A DNA stretch of 64,000 bases from Hydrogenophaga sp. IBVHS1 (GTDB lineage Bacteria > Pseudomonadota > Gammaproteobacteria > Burkholderiales > Burkholderiaceae_C). The position numbers and the translations under genes are program-made. Under the pieces are notes generated by a model. It saw only the letters and a list, made by a program, of their open reading frames with translations. It made no database searches and was not told the origin of the DNA. Below, piece by piece: positions 43,219 through 53,222 of the stretch (positions are counted from its first letter, which is position 1; each line of letters opens with the position of its first letter). The stretch spans positions 567,055 through 631,054 of the forward strand of contig NZ_NFUU01000003.1 of the NCBI RefSeq assembly GCF_002127265.1. The letters run 5' to 3'.

Positions 43219-44705
43219 ACGATCTGCATGAACTGGGTGTCGCCGGCCTCGCCGTGGCCATTGCCGACAAGAAAACCAGCAGCGTCGAGGCCGCGCAACA
43301 CCTGCTGGCCCGCGCGAAGGCGCACGCCTCGCTAGGCGCCTACCTGGCCTTCAACGAAGACGCCACGCTGGCCCAGGCCCGCGCGGCCGATGCGCGCATT
43401 GCCGCTGGCGAGCGCACGCCACTGCTTGGCGTGCCGCTGGCGCACAAGGACATCTTTGTCACCAAAGACTTCCCCACCACCGCCGGCTCGAAGATCCTGG
43501 AGGGCTACCGCAGCCCGTTCGACGCCACGGTGGTGCGGCGTCTGGCCGAGCAGGGTGCGGTTTCCCTGGGCAAGCTCAACTGCGACGAGTTCGCCATGGG
43601 CTCGGGCAACGACAACTCGGCCTACAGCCCGGTGCACAACCCGTGGGACATCGAGCGTGTGCCAGGCGGCTCTTCCGGCGGTTCTGCCGCAGCGGTGGCT
43701 GCTCGCCTGGTGCCGGCGGCCACGGGCACCGACACTGGCGGCTCCATCCGCCAGCCCGCCAGTTTCTGCGGCGTCACCGGCATCAAGCCCACGTACGGCC
43801 GCTGTTCGCGTTACGGCATGGTGGCCTTCGCTTCCAGCCTCGACCAGGCCGGTCCCATGGCGCGCAGCGCCGCCGACTGCGCCACCCTGCTCAGCGCCAT
43901 GGCCGGCCCCGACATCGACCGCGATTCCACCAGCCTCGACCACCCCGCCGAGGACTACACCACGCTGCTCGGCCAGCCACGCGAAGGCGCCAGTGCCGCG
44001 CTGCCGCTCAAGGGCTTGCGCATCGGTCTGCCGAAGGAATTCTTTGGCGGCGGCTGCGCAGGCGATGTGCTGGTGGCCGTGCGCGCTGCGCTCGCCGAAT
44101 ACGAGAAGCTGGGCGCGACACTGGTCGATATTTCGCTGCCGCGCACCGAACTCTCCATCCCGGTGTACTACATCATTGCGCCGGCCGAGGCCAGCTCCAA
44201 CCTCAGCCGCTTCGACGGCGTGAAGTTCGGCCACCGCGCCGCAAAGTACGACGACCTGATCGACATGTACAAGAAGTCGCGCAGCGAAGCCTTCGGCCCC
44301 GAGGTGCAGCGCCGCATCATGATCGGCACCTATGTGCTCAGCCACGGTTACTACGACGCCTACTACCTCAAGGCCCAGCAGATTCGCCGCCTGATCGCGC
44401 AGGATTTTCAGGCCGCGTTCACGCAGTGCGACGTGATCGCCGGCCCTGTGGCGCCCACCGTGGCCTGGAAGATTGGCGAGAAGAGCGACGATCCGCTGGC
44501 CAACTACCTGGCCGACATCTACACCCTCTCCACCAGCCTGGCCGGCTTGCCCGGCATGAGCGTGCCAGCCGGCTTTGGCGCGGGCGGCATGCCCGTGGGC
44601 CTGCAACTGGTGGGCAACTATTTCCAGGAAGGGCCGCTGCTGCAGGCCGCCCATGCCTTCCAGCAGGCCACCGATTGGCATGCCCGCGCGCCGGGGGGCT
44701 ACTGA
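43215..44705 (+). CDS. gatA: Asp-tRNA(Asn)/Glu-tRNA(Gln) amidotransferase subunit A
   Basis: The 496-residue amidase carries the Ser-cisSer-Lys triad: K in [10 protein letters not shown] (near residue 78), the Gly/Ser-rich loop [14 protein letters not shown] near 152-165, and the nucleophile in [11 protein letters not shown] near 175-185. It releases ammonia from glutamine for GatB. The start overlaps gatC; gatB begins 1 nt after its stop. Confidence 0.97.
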   Translation: MNDLHELGVAGLAVAIADKKTSSVEAAQHLLARAKAHASLGAYLAFNEDATLAQARAADARIAAGERTPLLGVPLAHKDIFVTKDFPTTAGSKILEGYRSPFDATVVRRLAEQGAVSLGKLNCDEFAMGSGNDNSAYSPVHNPWDIERVPGGSSGGSAAAVAARLVPAATGTDTGGSIRQPASFCGVTGIKPTYGRCSRYGMVAFASSLDQAGPMARSAADCATLLSAMAGPDIDRDSTSLDHPAEDYTTLLGQPREGASAALPLKGLRIGLPKEFFGGGCAGDVLVAVRAALAEYEKLGATLVDISLPRTELSIPVYYIIAPAEASSNLSRFDGVKFGHRAAKYDDLIDMYKKSRSEAFGPEVQRRIMIGTYVLSHGYYDAYYLKAQQIRRLIAQDFQAAFTQCDVIAGPVAPTVAWKIGEKSDDPLANYLADIYTLSTSLAGLPGMSVPAGFGAGGMPVGLQLVGNYFQEGPLLQAAHAFQQATDWHARAPGGY

Positions 44706-44706
44706 A

Positions 44707-46161
<1,455 letters not shown>

Positions 46162-46164
46162 AGG

Positions 46165-46836
46165 TCAGCGCGAGGCGGCGCCGGTGCGGGTGCCGCCCGC
46201 AGCGGCCCAGAGCTGCTTGAGCTTGACCAGTTCTTCGTCGAAGCGCGCGTTGATGCGTTGTTTCTCCTGGGCCTGCTCGTCAAGGAAACGCTTCTGCACC
46301 ACCATCTGCTTCTCGTTGTCTTCGATCTTGCGCTTGAGCCAGTTGGGGGCCTTGCTGGCGTCGCCCTGGTAGAACTCCATCTCGACGTCGATTTCCTTGC
46401 GCTGCAGCACCAGCGCCTGCTCGCGCTTGTTCACAGCGCCAATCACTTCGTCAATCTGCCCCAGCGCTTCGGCGCGCTCCTTGTCGTGCACGCCCTGGTT
46501 GGGGTAGCGGATGAGCAGCGCGCGTTCGCGGCGCTTTTCTTCCTGTACGCGCGCACGCTGCTCGTCTTCCACGCGACGCTGCGCTTCCAGCTTCGCGCGC
46601 TCGTCGGCGGTGTAACTGGGCGGCACCACCTGGCGCACGATGCCGGTGTTGCCCCGCTTTTCCTGTTCACGGTCCAGGCATTCCACGATCGGCCGGTCGG
46701 AGGTGAGGCGCCGCCCTTTGCTGTCGACGCAGGAATACACGCTGCCTTGCGCCTGTGCCCCGCCCGCGAGCGTGGTGCAAAGAGCCAGCAGCGCGAATCG
46801 AGCTGTAAAGAGGGGGTGGGAATGGTGGTGCGGCAT
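46165..46836 (-). CDS. Exported DUF4124-type protein with long coiled coil
   Basis: The 223-residue protein has a signal peptide (LFTARFALLALCTTLAGGAQAQ). A DUF4124 segment follows (SVYSCVDSKGRRLTSDRPIV, with paired cysteines), then charged helices likely to form coiled coil (about 75-210: ERAKLEAQRRVEDEQRARVQ, DNEKQMVVQKRFLDEQAQEK). DUF4124 proteins are common exported proteins of unknown role in betaproteobacteria. It lies between gatB and pyrE on the minus strand and is probably separately expressed from pyrE despite the 10-bp gap. Confidence 0.83.
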   Translation of the reverse strand: MPHHHSHPLFTARFALLALCTTLAGGAQAQGSVYSCVDSKGRRLTSDRPIVECLDREQEKRGNTGIVRQVVPPSYTADERAKLEAQRRVEDEQRARVQEEKRRERALLIRYPNQGVHDKERAEALGQIDEVIGAVNKREQALVLQRKEIDVEMEFYQGDASKAPNWLKRKIEDNEKQMVVQKRFLDEQAQEKQRINARFDEELVKLKQLWAAAGGTRTGAASR

Positions 46837-46846
46837 CGGGTTGGGT

Positions 46847-47560
46847 TCAGGTCACACCGTATCGCTGGCGGTAGGCCAGTACACGATCGCGGTGGGCATC
46901 AAAGCTGCCACCAGTGTGGTCCGTCAGATATTGCAGCAAATCGGCCAGCGTCGCAATCGCACAAACGTGCAGGCCGAGCTGCCGCTGAACGTGCTGAACC
47001 GCACTGTGATCCACATCGCGCAGCATGCCATCGGGCCCTGCTTCCGTGGCTTTTTCCTGGCGGTCCAGCGCGATCGCCACCGCGTGCGGCACCGCACCGG
47101 CCGCGCGGATGAGCGCGATCGACTCGCGCGCCGCAGTGCCGGCGGACATCACGTCGTCCACGATCAGCACGCGTCCCTGAAGCGGCGCGCCCACCAGCGT
47201 GCCCCCTTCGCCGTGGTCCTTGGCCTCCTTGCGGTTGTAGGCAAAGGGCACGTTGCGCCCCAGCCGCGCGAGCTCCACGGCCAGCGCGGCGCCCAGGGGA
47301 ATGCCCTTGTACGCGGGGCCGAAAATCATGTCGAATTCGATGCCGCTGGCCAGCAGGGCTTTTGCATAGAATTGCGCGAGCCGGCCGAGCTTGGCGCCGT
47401 CGTCGAACAGGCCCGCGTTGAAGAAATAAGGGCTCAGGCGACCGGCCTTGGTTTTGAACTCACCGAACTTCAGCACGCCGGCGTCTACACAGAACTGCAC
47501 GAATTCCTGCGCCAGCGCATCGGGGGCCTCGGCTTGTGCCGCGCCTGCTTGCAAACCCAT
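46847..47560 (-). CDS. pyrE: Orotate phosphoribosyltransferase
   Basis: The 237-residue product has the PRPP-binding loop VLIVDDVMSAGTA (131-143) and the conserved YFFNAGLFDDG (45-55) and GPAYKGIPLG (81-90). It makes orotidine 5'-phosphate in pyrimidine synthesis. ATG 47560 is chosen because AAGGA lies 7 nt upstream, within the 10-nt gap to the exonuclease III gene. The N-terminal 15 residues are a slight extension compared with enteric PyrE. Confidence 0.95.
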   Translation of the reverse strand: MGLQAGAAQAEAPDALAQEFVQFCVDAGVLKFGEFKTKAGRLSPYFFNAGLFDDGAKLGRLAQFYAKALLASGIEFDMIFGPAYKGIPLGAALAVELARLGRNVPFAYNRKEAKDHGEGGTLVGAPLQGRVLIVDDVMSAGTAARESIALIRAAGAVPHAVAIALDRQEKATEAGPDGMLRDVDHSAVQHVQRQLGLHVCAIATLADLLQYLTDHTGGSFDAHRDRVLAYRQRYGVT

Positions 47561-47570
47561 GGGGACATCC
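47561..47570. promoter_or_regulatory. Shared 10-nt gap holding overlapping ribosome sites of pyrE and xth
   Basis: On the plus strand GGGGA lies 5 nt before a TTG codon at 47571. On the minus strand AAGGA, partly inside xth's first codons, lies 7 nt before the pyrE ATG. The two genes therefore diverge from almost the same point and their promoters must lie inside each other's coding sequence. Confidence 0.55.
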
Positions 47571-48362
47571 TTGTTCAAACTGACCAGCCTCAACCTCAAC
47601 GGCATCCGTTCCGCCACCACCAAGGGGCTGGAGAAATGGCTGTCCGCGCACCGGCCCGATTGTATTTGTGTGCAGGAGGTCAAGGCCCAGGCACTCGATG
47701 TGAGCGGCCGCTTCGAGCAGATCGCCGGTCTGCAGGGACATTTCCACTTTGCCGAGAAGAAGGGTTATTCGGGCACGGCGGTGTACACGCGCCACGAGCC
47801 CAGCGATGTGGTGATCGGCTTTGGCTGCACCGAGTTCGACGCCGAAGGGCGCTACACCGAACTTCGCTTCGATACGCCCCAGCGCAAGTTCTCGGTCATC
47901 AGCGCCTATTTCCCCAGCGGTTCTTCTGGCCCCGAGCGCCAGGAAGCCAAATACCGCTTCCTCGCCCAGTTCTTTCCGCACCTGCTGGCACTCAAGGGTG
48001 AGCGCGAATTCATTCTGTGTGGCGACGTGAACATCGCGCACCAGAAGGAAGACCTGAAGAACTGGCGCAGCAACCAGAAGAACAGCGGTTTCCTGCCCGA
48101 GGAGCGCGCCTGGATGTCCAGTCTGCTGGCCGATGCGGGCCTCGTCGACGTGTACCGCCGCCTTCAGCCCGACACCACCGACGCCTGCTACACATGGTGG
48201 AGCAACCGCGGCCAGGCCTACGCCAACAACGTGGGATGGCGGCTGGACTACCACCTGGCCACGCCCGCCCTGGCAGAAACGGCCCGCGGCGAATCGATCT
48301 ACAAGGGCGAAAAGTTCAGCGACCACGCGCCGATCACGATCGACTACGACTTCAAACTGTAG
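47571..48362 (+). CDS. xth: Exodeoxyribonuclease III
   Basis: The 263-residue product has the AP-endonuclease/ExoIII fold: SLNLNGIRSA (N10), CVQEVKAQ (E36), ILCGDVNIAHQKEDLKNW, DACYTWWSNRG, and the C-terminal FSDHAPITIDY with the Asp-His pair. It repairs abasic sites and 3' blocks. The TTG at 47571 gives the family start (FKLTSLNLNG) and has GGGGA upstream. An ATG at 47559 would overlap the pyrE start codon in the CCATGG palindrome and lacks a ribosome site. Confidence 0.93.
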   Translation: MFKLTSLNLNGIRSATTKGLEKWLSAHRPDCICVQEVKAQALDVSGRFEQIAGLQGHFHFAEKKGYSGTAVYTRHEPSDVVIGFGCTEFDAEGRYTELRFDTPQRKFSVISAYFPSGSSGPERQEAKYRFLAQFFPHLLALKGEREFILCGDVNIAHQKEDLKNWRSNQKNSGFLPEERAWMSSLLADAGLVDVYRRLQPDTTDACYTWWSNRGQAYANNVGWRLDYHLATPALAETARGESIYKGEKFSDHAPITIDYDFKL

Positions 48363-48366
48363 GGCA

Positions 48367-49161
48367 TCAACCCTTGCCCAGCGGTGGCCGGCCGAACAGG
48401 CTGGAGGCGTTGCTGATCGGGCCCAGTTCGGCGGCGGCGTCCAGCAGCGTGGGCGCCAGCTCCTGCATCCGCTCTTGCGTCAGGCGCGTTCGCGGGCCCG
48501 CGATGCTCAGCACGCCAATGGCCTCCTTGCGCCGCAGCACGGGCGCGGCCATGGCGGCCATGCCGGGCGCGAACACCTCGTCGATCATGGCGTAGCCGCG
48601 CACGCGCGCAATGTGCAGGATGTCCAGCAGCTCCTTCACCGTGGTCGGTGCCTTGGGGCCGTAGTCTTTGGGAAGACCAAAGCCCTGCCGGCTGACCAGT
48701 TCGAGTGCGCGCTCGTCGCTCAGCGTCAGCAACCACGCGTGGCCCGACGAGGTGCACGAAAGGCGCGCTTCGGCGCCCATGTCGGGGTCGTAGCGCAGTC
48801 CGACCTGGCGTGCGCCTTGCGACTTGGCCACCCAGGTCAAGCGGTCGTCGTCGACGATGGACAGGCGTGCCAGCTCGCCGGATTTTTGCGCCAGCCGCTC
48901 CACGATTGGCTCGGCGATGTCGACGATGCCCGCGTTGCTGAGGTAGCCCAACCCCAGCGAGACCACCTTGGTGGTGAGCACATAGTCGCCCTGTTTGCGT
49001 GCCTGGCGCACGTAACCGCGCCGCTGCAGATCGCCGAGCAGGCGGTGGCAGGCGCTCAAGGGCATGTCGAGTTCTGACGCCATCGACGCCAGCGGCAGGC
49101 CGTCCGGGTGGGCGGCCAGGTGTTCGAGCAGGGTCAGTCCACGATCGAGTGCAAGGCTCAT
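48367..49161 (-). CDS. IclR-family transcription regulator
   Basis: The 264-residue protein has a winged HTH (about 1-65: LALDRGLTLLEHLAAHPDGL, MPLSACHRLLGDLQRRGYV) and the IclR effector domain (about 80-250: LARLSIVDDDRLTWVAKSQG, ARLSCTSSGHAWLL, GYAMIDEVFAPGMAAMAAPV). It is divergent from aroQ-dctPQM and probably controls that operon. A strong dyad lies 20-55 bp upstream of its start. The inducer is presumably the TRAP substrate. Confidence 0.92.
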   Translation of the reverse strand: MSLALDRGLTLLEHLAAHPDGLPLASMASELDMPLSACHRLLGDLQRRGYVRQARKQGDYVLTTKVVSLGLGYLSNAGIVDIAEPIVERLAQKSGELARLSIVDDDRLTWVAKSQGARQVGLRYDPDMGAEARLSCTSSGHAWLLTLSDERALELVSRQGFGLPKDYGPKAPTTVKELLDILHIARVRGYAMIDEVFAPGMAAMAAPVLRRKEAIGVLSIAGPRTRLTQERMQELAPTLLDAAAELGPISNASSLFGRPPLGKG

Positions 49162-49181
49162 GAGGCAATTAATTTCATATA

Positions 49182-49216
49182 AAGGAATGTCTTTCCAATT
49201 CGGAAACACTTTCCTT
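49182..49216. promoter_or_regulatory. Nested dyad, candidate IclR operator
   Basis: An inner palindrome TTTCC-AATTC-GGAAA (49192-49206) is flanked by outer arms AAGGAA (49182-49187) and TTTCCTT (49210-49216). The whole 35-bp element is almost symmetric, AT-rich, and lies in the divergent gap 20 bp before the IclR gene start. Confidence 0.65.
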
Positions 49217-49370
49217 GTGGAGATCAAGAATTCACGCGGTTGGCGGACCTGATCGGGCGAGCCGCGATGAAAACACGGAGACGGCGGTTTGCGCAAGCCC
49301 CGACCCGGCGATGGCCGGATTCGTCGTTGCCCGCTGGCCCCCTCTTTCCCTCCCAAGGATGCTTTTTTCC

Positions 49371-49817
49371 ATGACCGACACCGTCTACGTTCTCAACGGA
49401 CCCAACTTGAACCTGCTGGGCGTGCGCGAGCCGCACCTGTACGGCAGCACCACGCTGGCCCAGGTCGAGCAACTGTGCCGCCGGGTCACGACCGAGCTGG
49501 GCCTGGGCTGCGAGTTCCGCCAGTCCAACCACGAGGGCGTGCTGGTGGATTGGGTGCAGGAAGCGCGGGAGAAAAGCGTCGCACTGGTCTTCAACCCGGC
49601 CGGGCTGTCTTTTCGTTCGATTCCGTTGCTGGACGCCATCAAGACGCTGGAGCAGCCCGTCGCCGAAGTCCACATCACCAACATTCACCGCCGCGACCCG
49701 CTTTATCAGCACTCCCTGATCTCGCAGGGCGCCACCGGCGTCATCTGCGGCTTCGGCCCCTATGGCTACGAGATGGCGCTGCGGGCGGTGGCCCAGCGCC
49801 TGGCTGCGGCCGCATGA
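49371..49817 (+). CDS. aroQ: Type II 3-dehydroquinate dehydratase-like protein (AroQ family)
   Basis: The 148-residue product has family length. Catalytic-type residues are seen: N12, R19 and Y24 in LNGPNLNLLGVREPHLYG, N75 in VFNPAG, and H101 in EVHITNIH. However, positions that in the Mycobacterium tuberculosis enzyme are H81, S103 and R112 are F81, T103 and Y112 here. These contact the substrate, so specificity may be altered. It heads an operon with a TRAP transporter, away from other shikimate genes, suggesting a catabolic dehydratase. ATG 49371 is used with AAGGA upstream; an ATG at 49359 is possible. Confidence 0.85.
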   Translation: MTDTVYVLNGPNLNLLGVREPHLYGSTTLAQVEQLCRRVTTELGLGCEFRQSNHEGVLVDWVQEAREKSVALVFNPAGLSFRSIPLLDAIKTLEQPVAEVHITNIHRRDPLYQHSLISQGATGVICGFGPYGYEMALRAVAQRLAAAA

Positions 49818-49864
49818 TCTTCCTCAAGACCCCGTTCACCCCCAACCACACAGGAGACATCACC

Positions 49865-50854
49865 ATGAACAGCTCACCCAACCGCCGCTCGGTGCTGTGC
49901 GCAGGCGCCACCCTTGCCGCCACCATGGCCCTGCCGGCCTGGGCACAGACGCAGCCGACCTTGCGCTTTGCCGCCGTGTTCTCGGACAAGGACATCCGCG
50001 CCGACATGATGAAGATGTTCGCCAAAGACATTGAGTCCGACTTCAAGGTCGAGGTGTTCCTGAACTCCACCCTGTTCCGCCAGGGCACCGAGCTGGTGGC
50101 CCTGCAGCGCGACAACCTGGAGATGGGCAACATCGGCCCGCAGGACATCTCCAAGCAGATCCCGGCCTGGTCGCTGCTCACCTCGGCCTACCTGTTCCGC
50201 GATGCCAACCACCTCACGCAGTTCTTCGCCAGCGACATGGGCGTGCAGATGAAGAAGATGGTGGAAGACCAGCTCAAGGTGAAGATCCTCGGCCCGACCT
50301 TCTTCGGCACCCGTCAGGTGGGCCTGAAGCCCAAGAAGAAGATCAATGTGCCAGCCGATCTGGCGGGCGTGAAGCTGCGCATGCCACCCGGAGACAGCTG
50401 GCAACTGCTGGGCCGCTCGATCGGCGCCAACCCCACACCGATGGCCTACGCCGAAACCTACACCGGCCTTCAGACCGGATCGATCGACGGGCAGGACAAC
50501 CCGCTGCCCAACGTGCAGAACATGAAGTTCTTCGAAGTGATGTCGCAGATCGTCATGACCTCGCACCTGGTCGGTTACGACCTGCTCACCGTCAACATGA
50601 AAACCTGGCAAAGCATGTCGCCCGCGAAGCAGCAGGCGTTTCAGGCCGCCGCCGACAAGGCCATCGCCTGGAGCACGGCAGAGCACCTGAAGCGCGAGGC
50701 CGAGCTGGCCGAAGGCTTCAAGCGCCAGGGGCTGGACGTTTACACCCCCAACGTGGCGGCCTTCCGTGAACATGCGCAGAAGATCTACCTGGCGTCGGAG
50801 GAAGCGAAAAGCTGGCCAGCCGGCATGCTCGACAAGATCAACGTCATGAAGTGA
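49865..50854 (+). CDS. dctP: TRAP transporter substrate-binding protein (DctP family)
   Basis: The 329-residue exported protein has a signal peptide (RRSVLCAGATLAATMALPAW) and the DctP fold (LRFAAVFSDKDIRADMM, GPTFFGTRQVGLKPKKKINV, LAGVKLRMPPG, YTGLQTGSIDGQDNPLPN). The conserved arginine that binds a carboxylate is in KLRMPPG. It captures an organic acid in the periplasm for DctQM. Context with an AroQ-like enzyme suggests a quinate- or shikimate-like acid. Good AGGAGA ribosome site. Its end overlaps dctQ. Confidence 0.92.
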   Translation: MNSSPNRRSVLCAGATLAATMALPAWAQTQPTLRFAAVFSDKDIRADMMKMFAKDIESDFKVEVFLNSTLFRQGTELVALQRDNLEMGNIGPQDISKQIPAWSLLTSAYLFRDANHLTQFFASDMGVQMKKMVEDQLKVKILGPTFFGTRQVGLKPKKKINVPADLAGVKLRMPPGDSWQLLGRSIGANPTPMAYAETYTGLQTGSIDGQDNPLPNVQNMKFFEVMSQIVMTSHLVGYDLLTVNMKTWQSMSPAKQQAFQAAADKAIAWSTAEHLKREAELAEGFKRQGLDVYTPNVAAFREHAQKIYLASEEAKSWPAGMLDKINVMK

Positions 50855-51372
50855 AGCGGTTGATGTTCGGCACCCTCGCGTCGGCCCTGCGCCGGTTCGC
50901 CAATGGGGTGGCCGCTGGCTTGCTGGCGGTCATCTTCGTGGCCTTCATGCTGCAGATCGTCCTGCGCTACGTCTTCAACTGGCCGGTGGGATGGACGACG
51001 GAGATCTCGCTGCTGGCCTGGCTCTGGCTGGTGCTGTGGGGCGCGGCCTTCGTGTTGCGAGACCAGGAAGAGATCCGCATCGATTTCATCACCGCCAACG
51101 TGAGACCGCGAGCGCGCATGGCGATGGGCATGGTCGGCTCGATCTGCGTGGTGGTGCTGTTCGGCATGCAATTGCCCGCGGCCTACGACTACGTGAGCTT
51201 CATGAAGGTCGAGAAGAGCTCCTACCTGAACACCCGGTTCGACGTGCTGTTCTCGATCTACATCGTCTTCTCGGTGGCGGTCATTGCCCGAAACCTCTGG
51301 AACATCGTGCAGCTGGCCCGTGGCAAGGACCCGGCCGCCGACGCACCCCTCACACCTGGCTCCGCACTGTGA
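50851..51372 (+). CDS. dctQ: TRAP transporter small membrane subunit (DctQ)
   Basis: The 173-residue protein has four helices and the DctQ pattern (FMLQIVLRYVFNWPVGWTTE, WLWLVLWGAAFVLRDQEEIR). It starts at a GTG overlapping the dctP stop (GTGA). An ATG four codons in (50863) is the alternative. It scaffolds the large subunit encoded next, with which it also overlaps by GTGA. Confidence 0.92.
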   Translation: MKRLMFGTLASALRRFANGVAAGLLAVIFVAFMLQIVLRYVFNWPVGWTTEISLLAWLWLVLWGAAFVLRDQEEIRIDFITANVRPRARMAMGMVGSICVVVLFGMQLPAAYDYVSFMKVEKSSYLNTRFDVLFSIYIVFSVAVIARNLWNIVQLARGKDPAADAPLTPGSAL

Positions 51373-52670
51373 ACTTCACCAGTCCGTTTTCTCTTGCGCT
51401 CGGCACCATCCTGGCGCTCAGCCTGCTGGGCGTGCCCGTGGGACACGCCATGATCGGCGGCTCGGTCCTGTACCTGTACCTCAAGGGCATGGACATGGGC
51501 ACGGTGGCCGAGCAATTGCTCAACGGCACCTACCAGAGCTTTTTGCTGCTGGCGATCCCGCTGTTCATTCTGGCCGCCACCATCATGAGTTCGGGCAGCG
51601 TGCTCGACCGCCTCATGCGTTTCTGCAATGCCATCGTCGGGCGCTTTCCCGGCGGCCTTGCCCAGGTGAACGTGTTGCAGAGCATCGTGTTCGCCAGCAT
51701 GTCGGGCTCGGCGCTCGCCGATGCGGCGGGCTCAGGCAAGCTGATGCAAGTGATGATGACCAAGGACGGCAAGTACACCCGAGGCTTCGCCGCCGCGCTC
51801 ACCGCCGCTTCATCGGTCATCGGTCCCATCCTGCCGCCGTCCATTCCCATGGTGCTCTACGCCCTGGTGTCGGGCACGTCCATCGGCTACCTGTTCATTG
51901 CGGGCGTGCTGCCCGGGCTTCTGCTCGGCGGCGTGCTCATGGGGTTGATCTATTTCCTCGCCAAGCACCGGAAGTTTCCGGTGGAAGACAAGGTGCCACT
52001 GCGCGAGATGCCGCGCATCACGCGCGAAGCCCTGCCGGCCTTGATGTTGCCGGTGGTGTTGCTGGGGTGCCTCTACACCGGCATCACCACACCCACCGAA
52101 GCGGCGGGCCTGGCGGCGGCCTACGCGCTGATCATCTCCGTGGTGCTCTACCGCAGCATCGGCTGGGGCGACATCTACGAATCCCTCATCTCCAGTGCGC
52201 GGGTGAGCATCTCCATCGGCATGCTGATCGCGGGCGCGCTGGTGTTCAACTACGTGATCACGGTGGAAAACATTCCCGCCACCCTCAGCACGGTGCTGAA
52301 GGGCCTGGAACTCTCCCCGCTGGGTTTCCTGCTGCTGGTGAACCTGATCCTTCTGCTGCTGGGGTGCTTTCTCGAAGGCTCCACCATCATTCTGGTGATC
52401 TTGCCGGTGCTGCTGCCCACGGCAGTGGCGCTGGGTGTGGACCCCGTGCACTTTGGCGTGGTCGCCGTGCTCAACATCATGATCGGTCTGGTGACACCAC
52501 CCTACGGCCTGCTGCTGTTCATGATGACCAAGATCGCCGACATCTCATTGACCGAACTGGTGCGCGAGATGGTGCCCTTCCTGGTGGTCATGATCGGCGC
52601 GCTGGCGCTCGTCACGCTGTGGCCGGACATGGTGCTGTTCCTGCCGAGGCTGGCGGGTTACTCGGGCTAG
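51369..52670 (+). CDS. dctM: TRAP transporter large membrane subunit (DctM)
   Basis: The 433-residue protein has about twelve helices and the DctM signatures (VNVLQSIVFASMSGSALADA, SSVIGPILPPSIPMVLYALV, LEGSTIILVILPVLLPTAVA, IMIGLVTPPYGLLLFMMTKI). It carries Na+-coupled transport of the acid captured by DctP. GTG start overlaps the dctQ stop. It ends 4 bp from the convergent DM13 gene. Confidence 0.94.
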   Translation: MNFTSPFSLALGTILALSLLGVPVGHAMIGGSVLYLYLKGMDMGTVAEQLLNGTYQSFLLLAIPLFILAATIMSSGSVLDRLMRFCNAIVGRFPGGLAQVNVLQSIVFASMSGSALADAAGSGKLMQVMMTKDGKYTRGFAAALTAASSVIGPILPPSIPMVLYALVSGTSIGYLFIAGVLPGLLLGGVLMGLIYFLAKHRKFPVEDKVPLREMPRITREALPALMLPVVLLGCLYTGITTPTEAAGLAAAYALIISVVLYRSIGWGDIYESLISSARVSISIGMLIAGALVFNYVITVENIPATLSTVLKGLELSPLGFLLLVNLILLLLGCFLEGSTIILVILPVLLPTAVALGVDPVHFGVVAVLNIMIGLVTPPYGLLLFMMTKIADISLTELVREMVPFLVVMIGALALVTLWPDMVLFLPRLAGYSG

Positions 52671-52674
52671 CCTC

Positions 52675-53145
52675 TCATCGGTACTGTGCGGCCGAGATGA
52701 ACTCCTTGAAGGTTTCGCACCACACCACCACGGTGTTGTAGGCCGCCAGGTCCACGCCGGGGGGCAGCGGCACAACGAAGTTCTCGAACGTCTTCACGTC
52801 GCCCACGCGCAGCATCTGGTTTTTCAGCGGCAGGAACTCGGCCTCGGTCTGCACGAAGGTGGGCGAGAGATACAGCTTGTAGTCCGGTCCCGGCGCCAGT
52901 CGCCCCATGAGCGAAACCGCCTCCGGCCCGACCGACACCGTGCCTTCGCCCCAGTGCAGGGCATCGCTGCCGGTGAGGTCGCGCCGGAACTGGGCGGTGA
53001 AGCGCGCTTTGCTGGCGAGTTCGCTGACCACAGCCACCTCGGGCGCTGGCGGCGCAATGAGGATGGGCAACAGGTAGACCCCCGCCGCAAATCCTGCGAG
53101 AGCCACCAGAGCATGCGATGCGAGCAGAAGCAGGGCTTTTTTCAT
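52675..53145 (-). CDS. DM13-domain exported protein
   Basis: The 156-residue product has a signal-anchor (MKKALLLLASHALVALAGFA). The DM13 domain occupies about 45-155: LTGSDALHWGEGTVSVG, DYKLYLSPTFV, VGDVKTFENFVVPLPPGVDL and YNTVVVWCETFKEFISAAQY. DM13 domains have a conserved cysteine (in VVWCETF here) and are proposed to take part in redox or hydroxylation reactions outside the cytoplasm. It is a single gene, convergent with dctM. The ATG at 53145 is favoured over a GTG five codons upstream. Confidence 0.86.
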   Translation of the reverse strand: MKKALLLLASHALVALAGFAAGVYLLPILIAPPAPEVAVVSELASKARFTAQFRRDLTGSDALHWGEGTVSVGPEAVSLMGRLAPGPDYKLYLSPTFVQTEAEFLPLKNQMLRVGDVKTFENFVVPLPPGVDLAAYNTVVVWCETFKEFISAAQYR

Positions 53146-53222
53146 GTGCGGTTTGTACACCAGGCTGGCGCGCGCTGCGCAGGCGCGGCTTCTAGAATGA
53201 CGCGTTTTTCATCAGGCTTTCC

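Noticed and set aside
47559..47570. ATG start for exonuclease III at 47559
   Set aside because: No ribosome site precedes it and it would overlap the pyrE start codon; the TTG at 47571 has GGGGA and gives the usual N-terminus.
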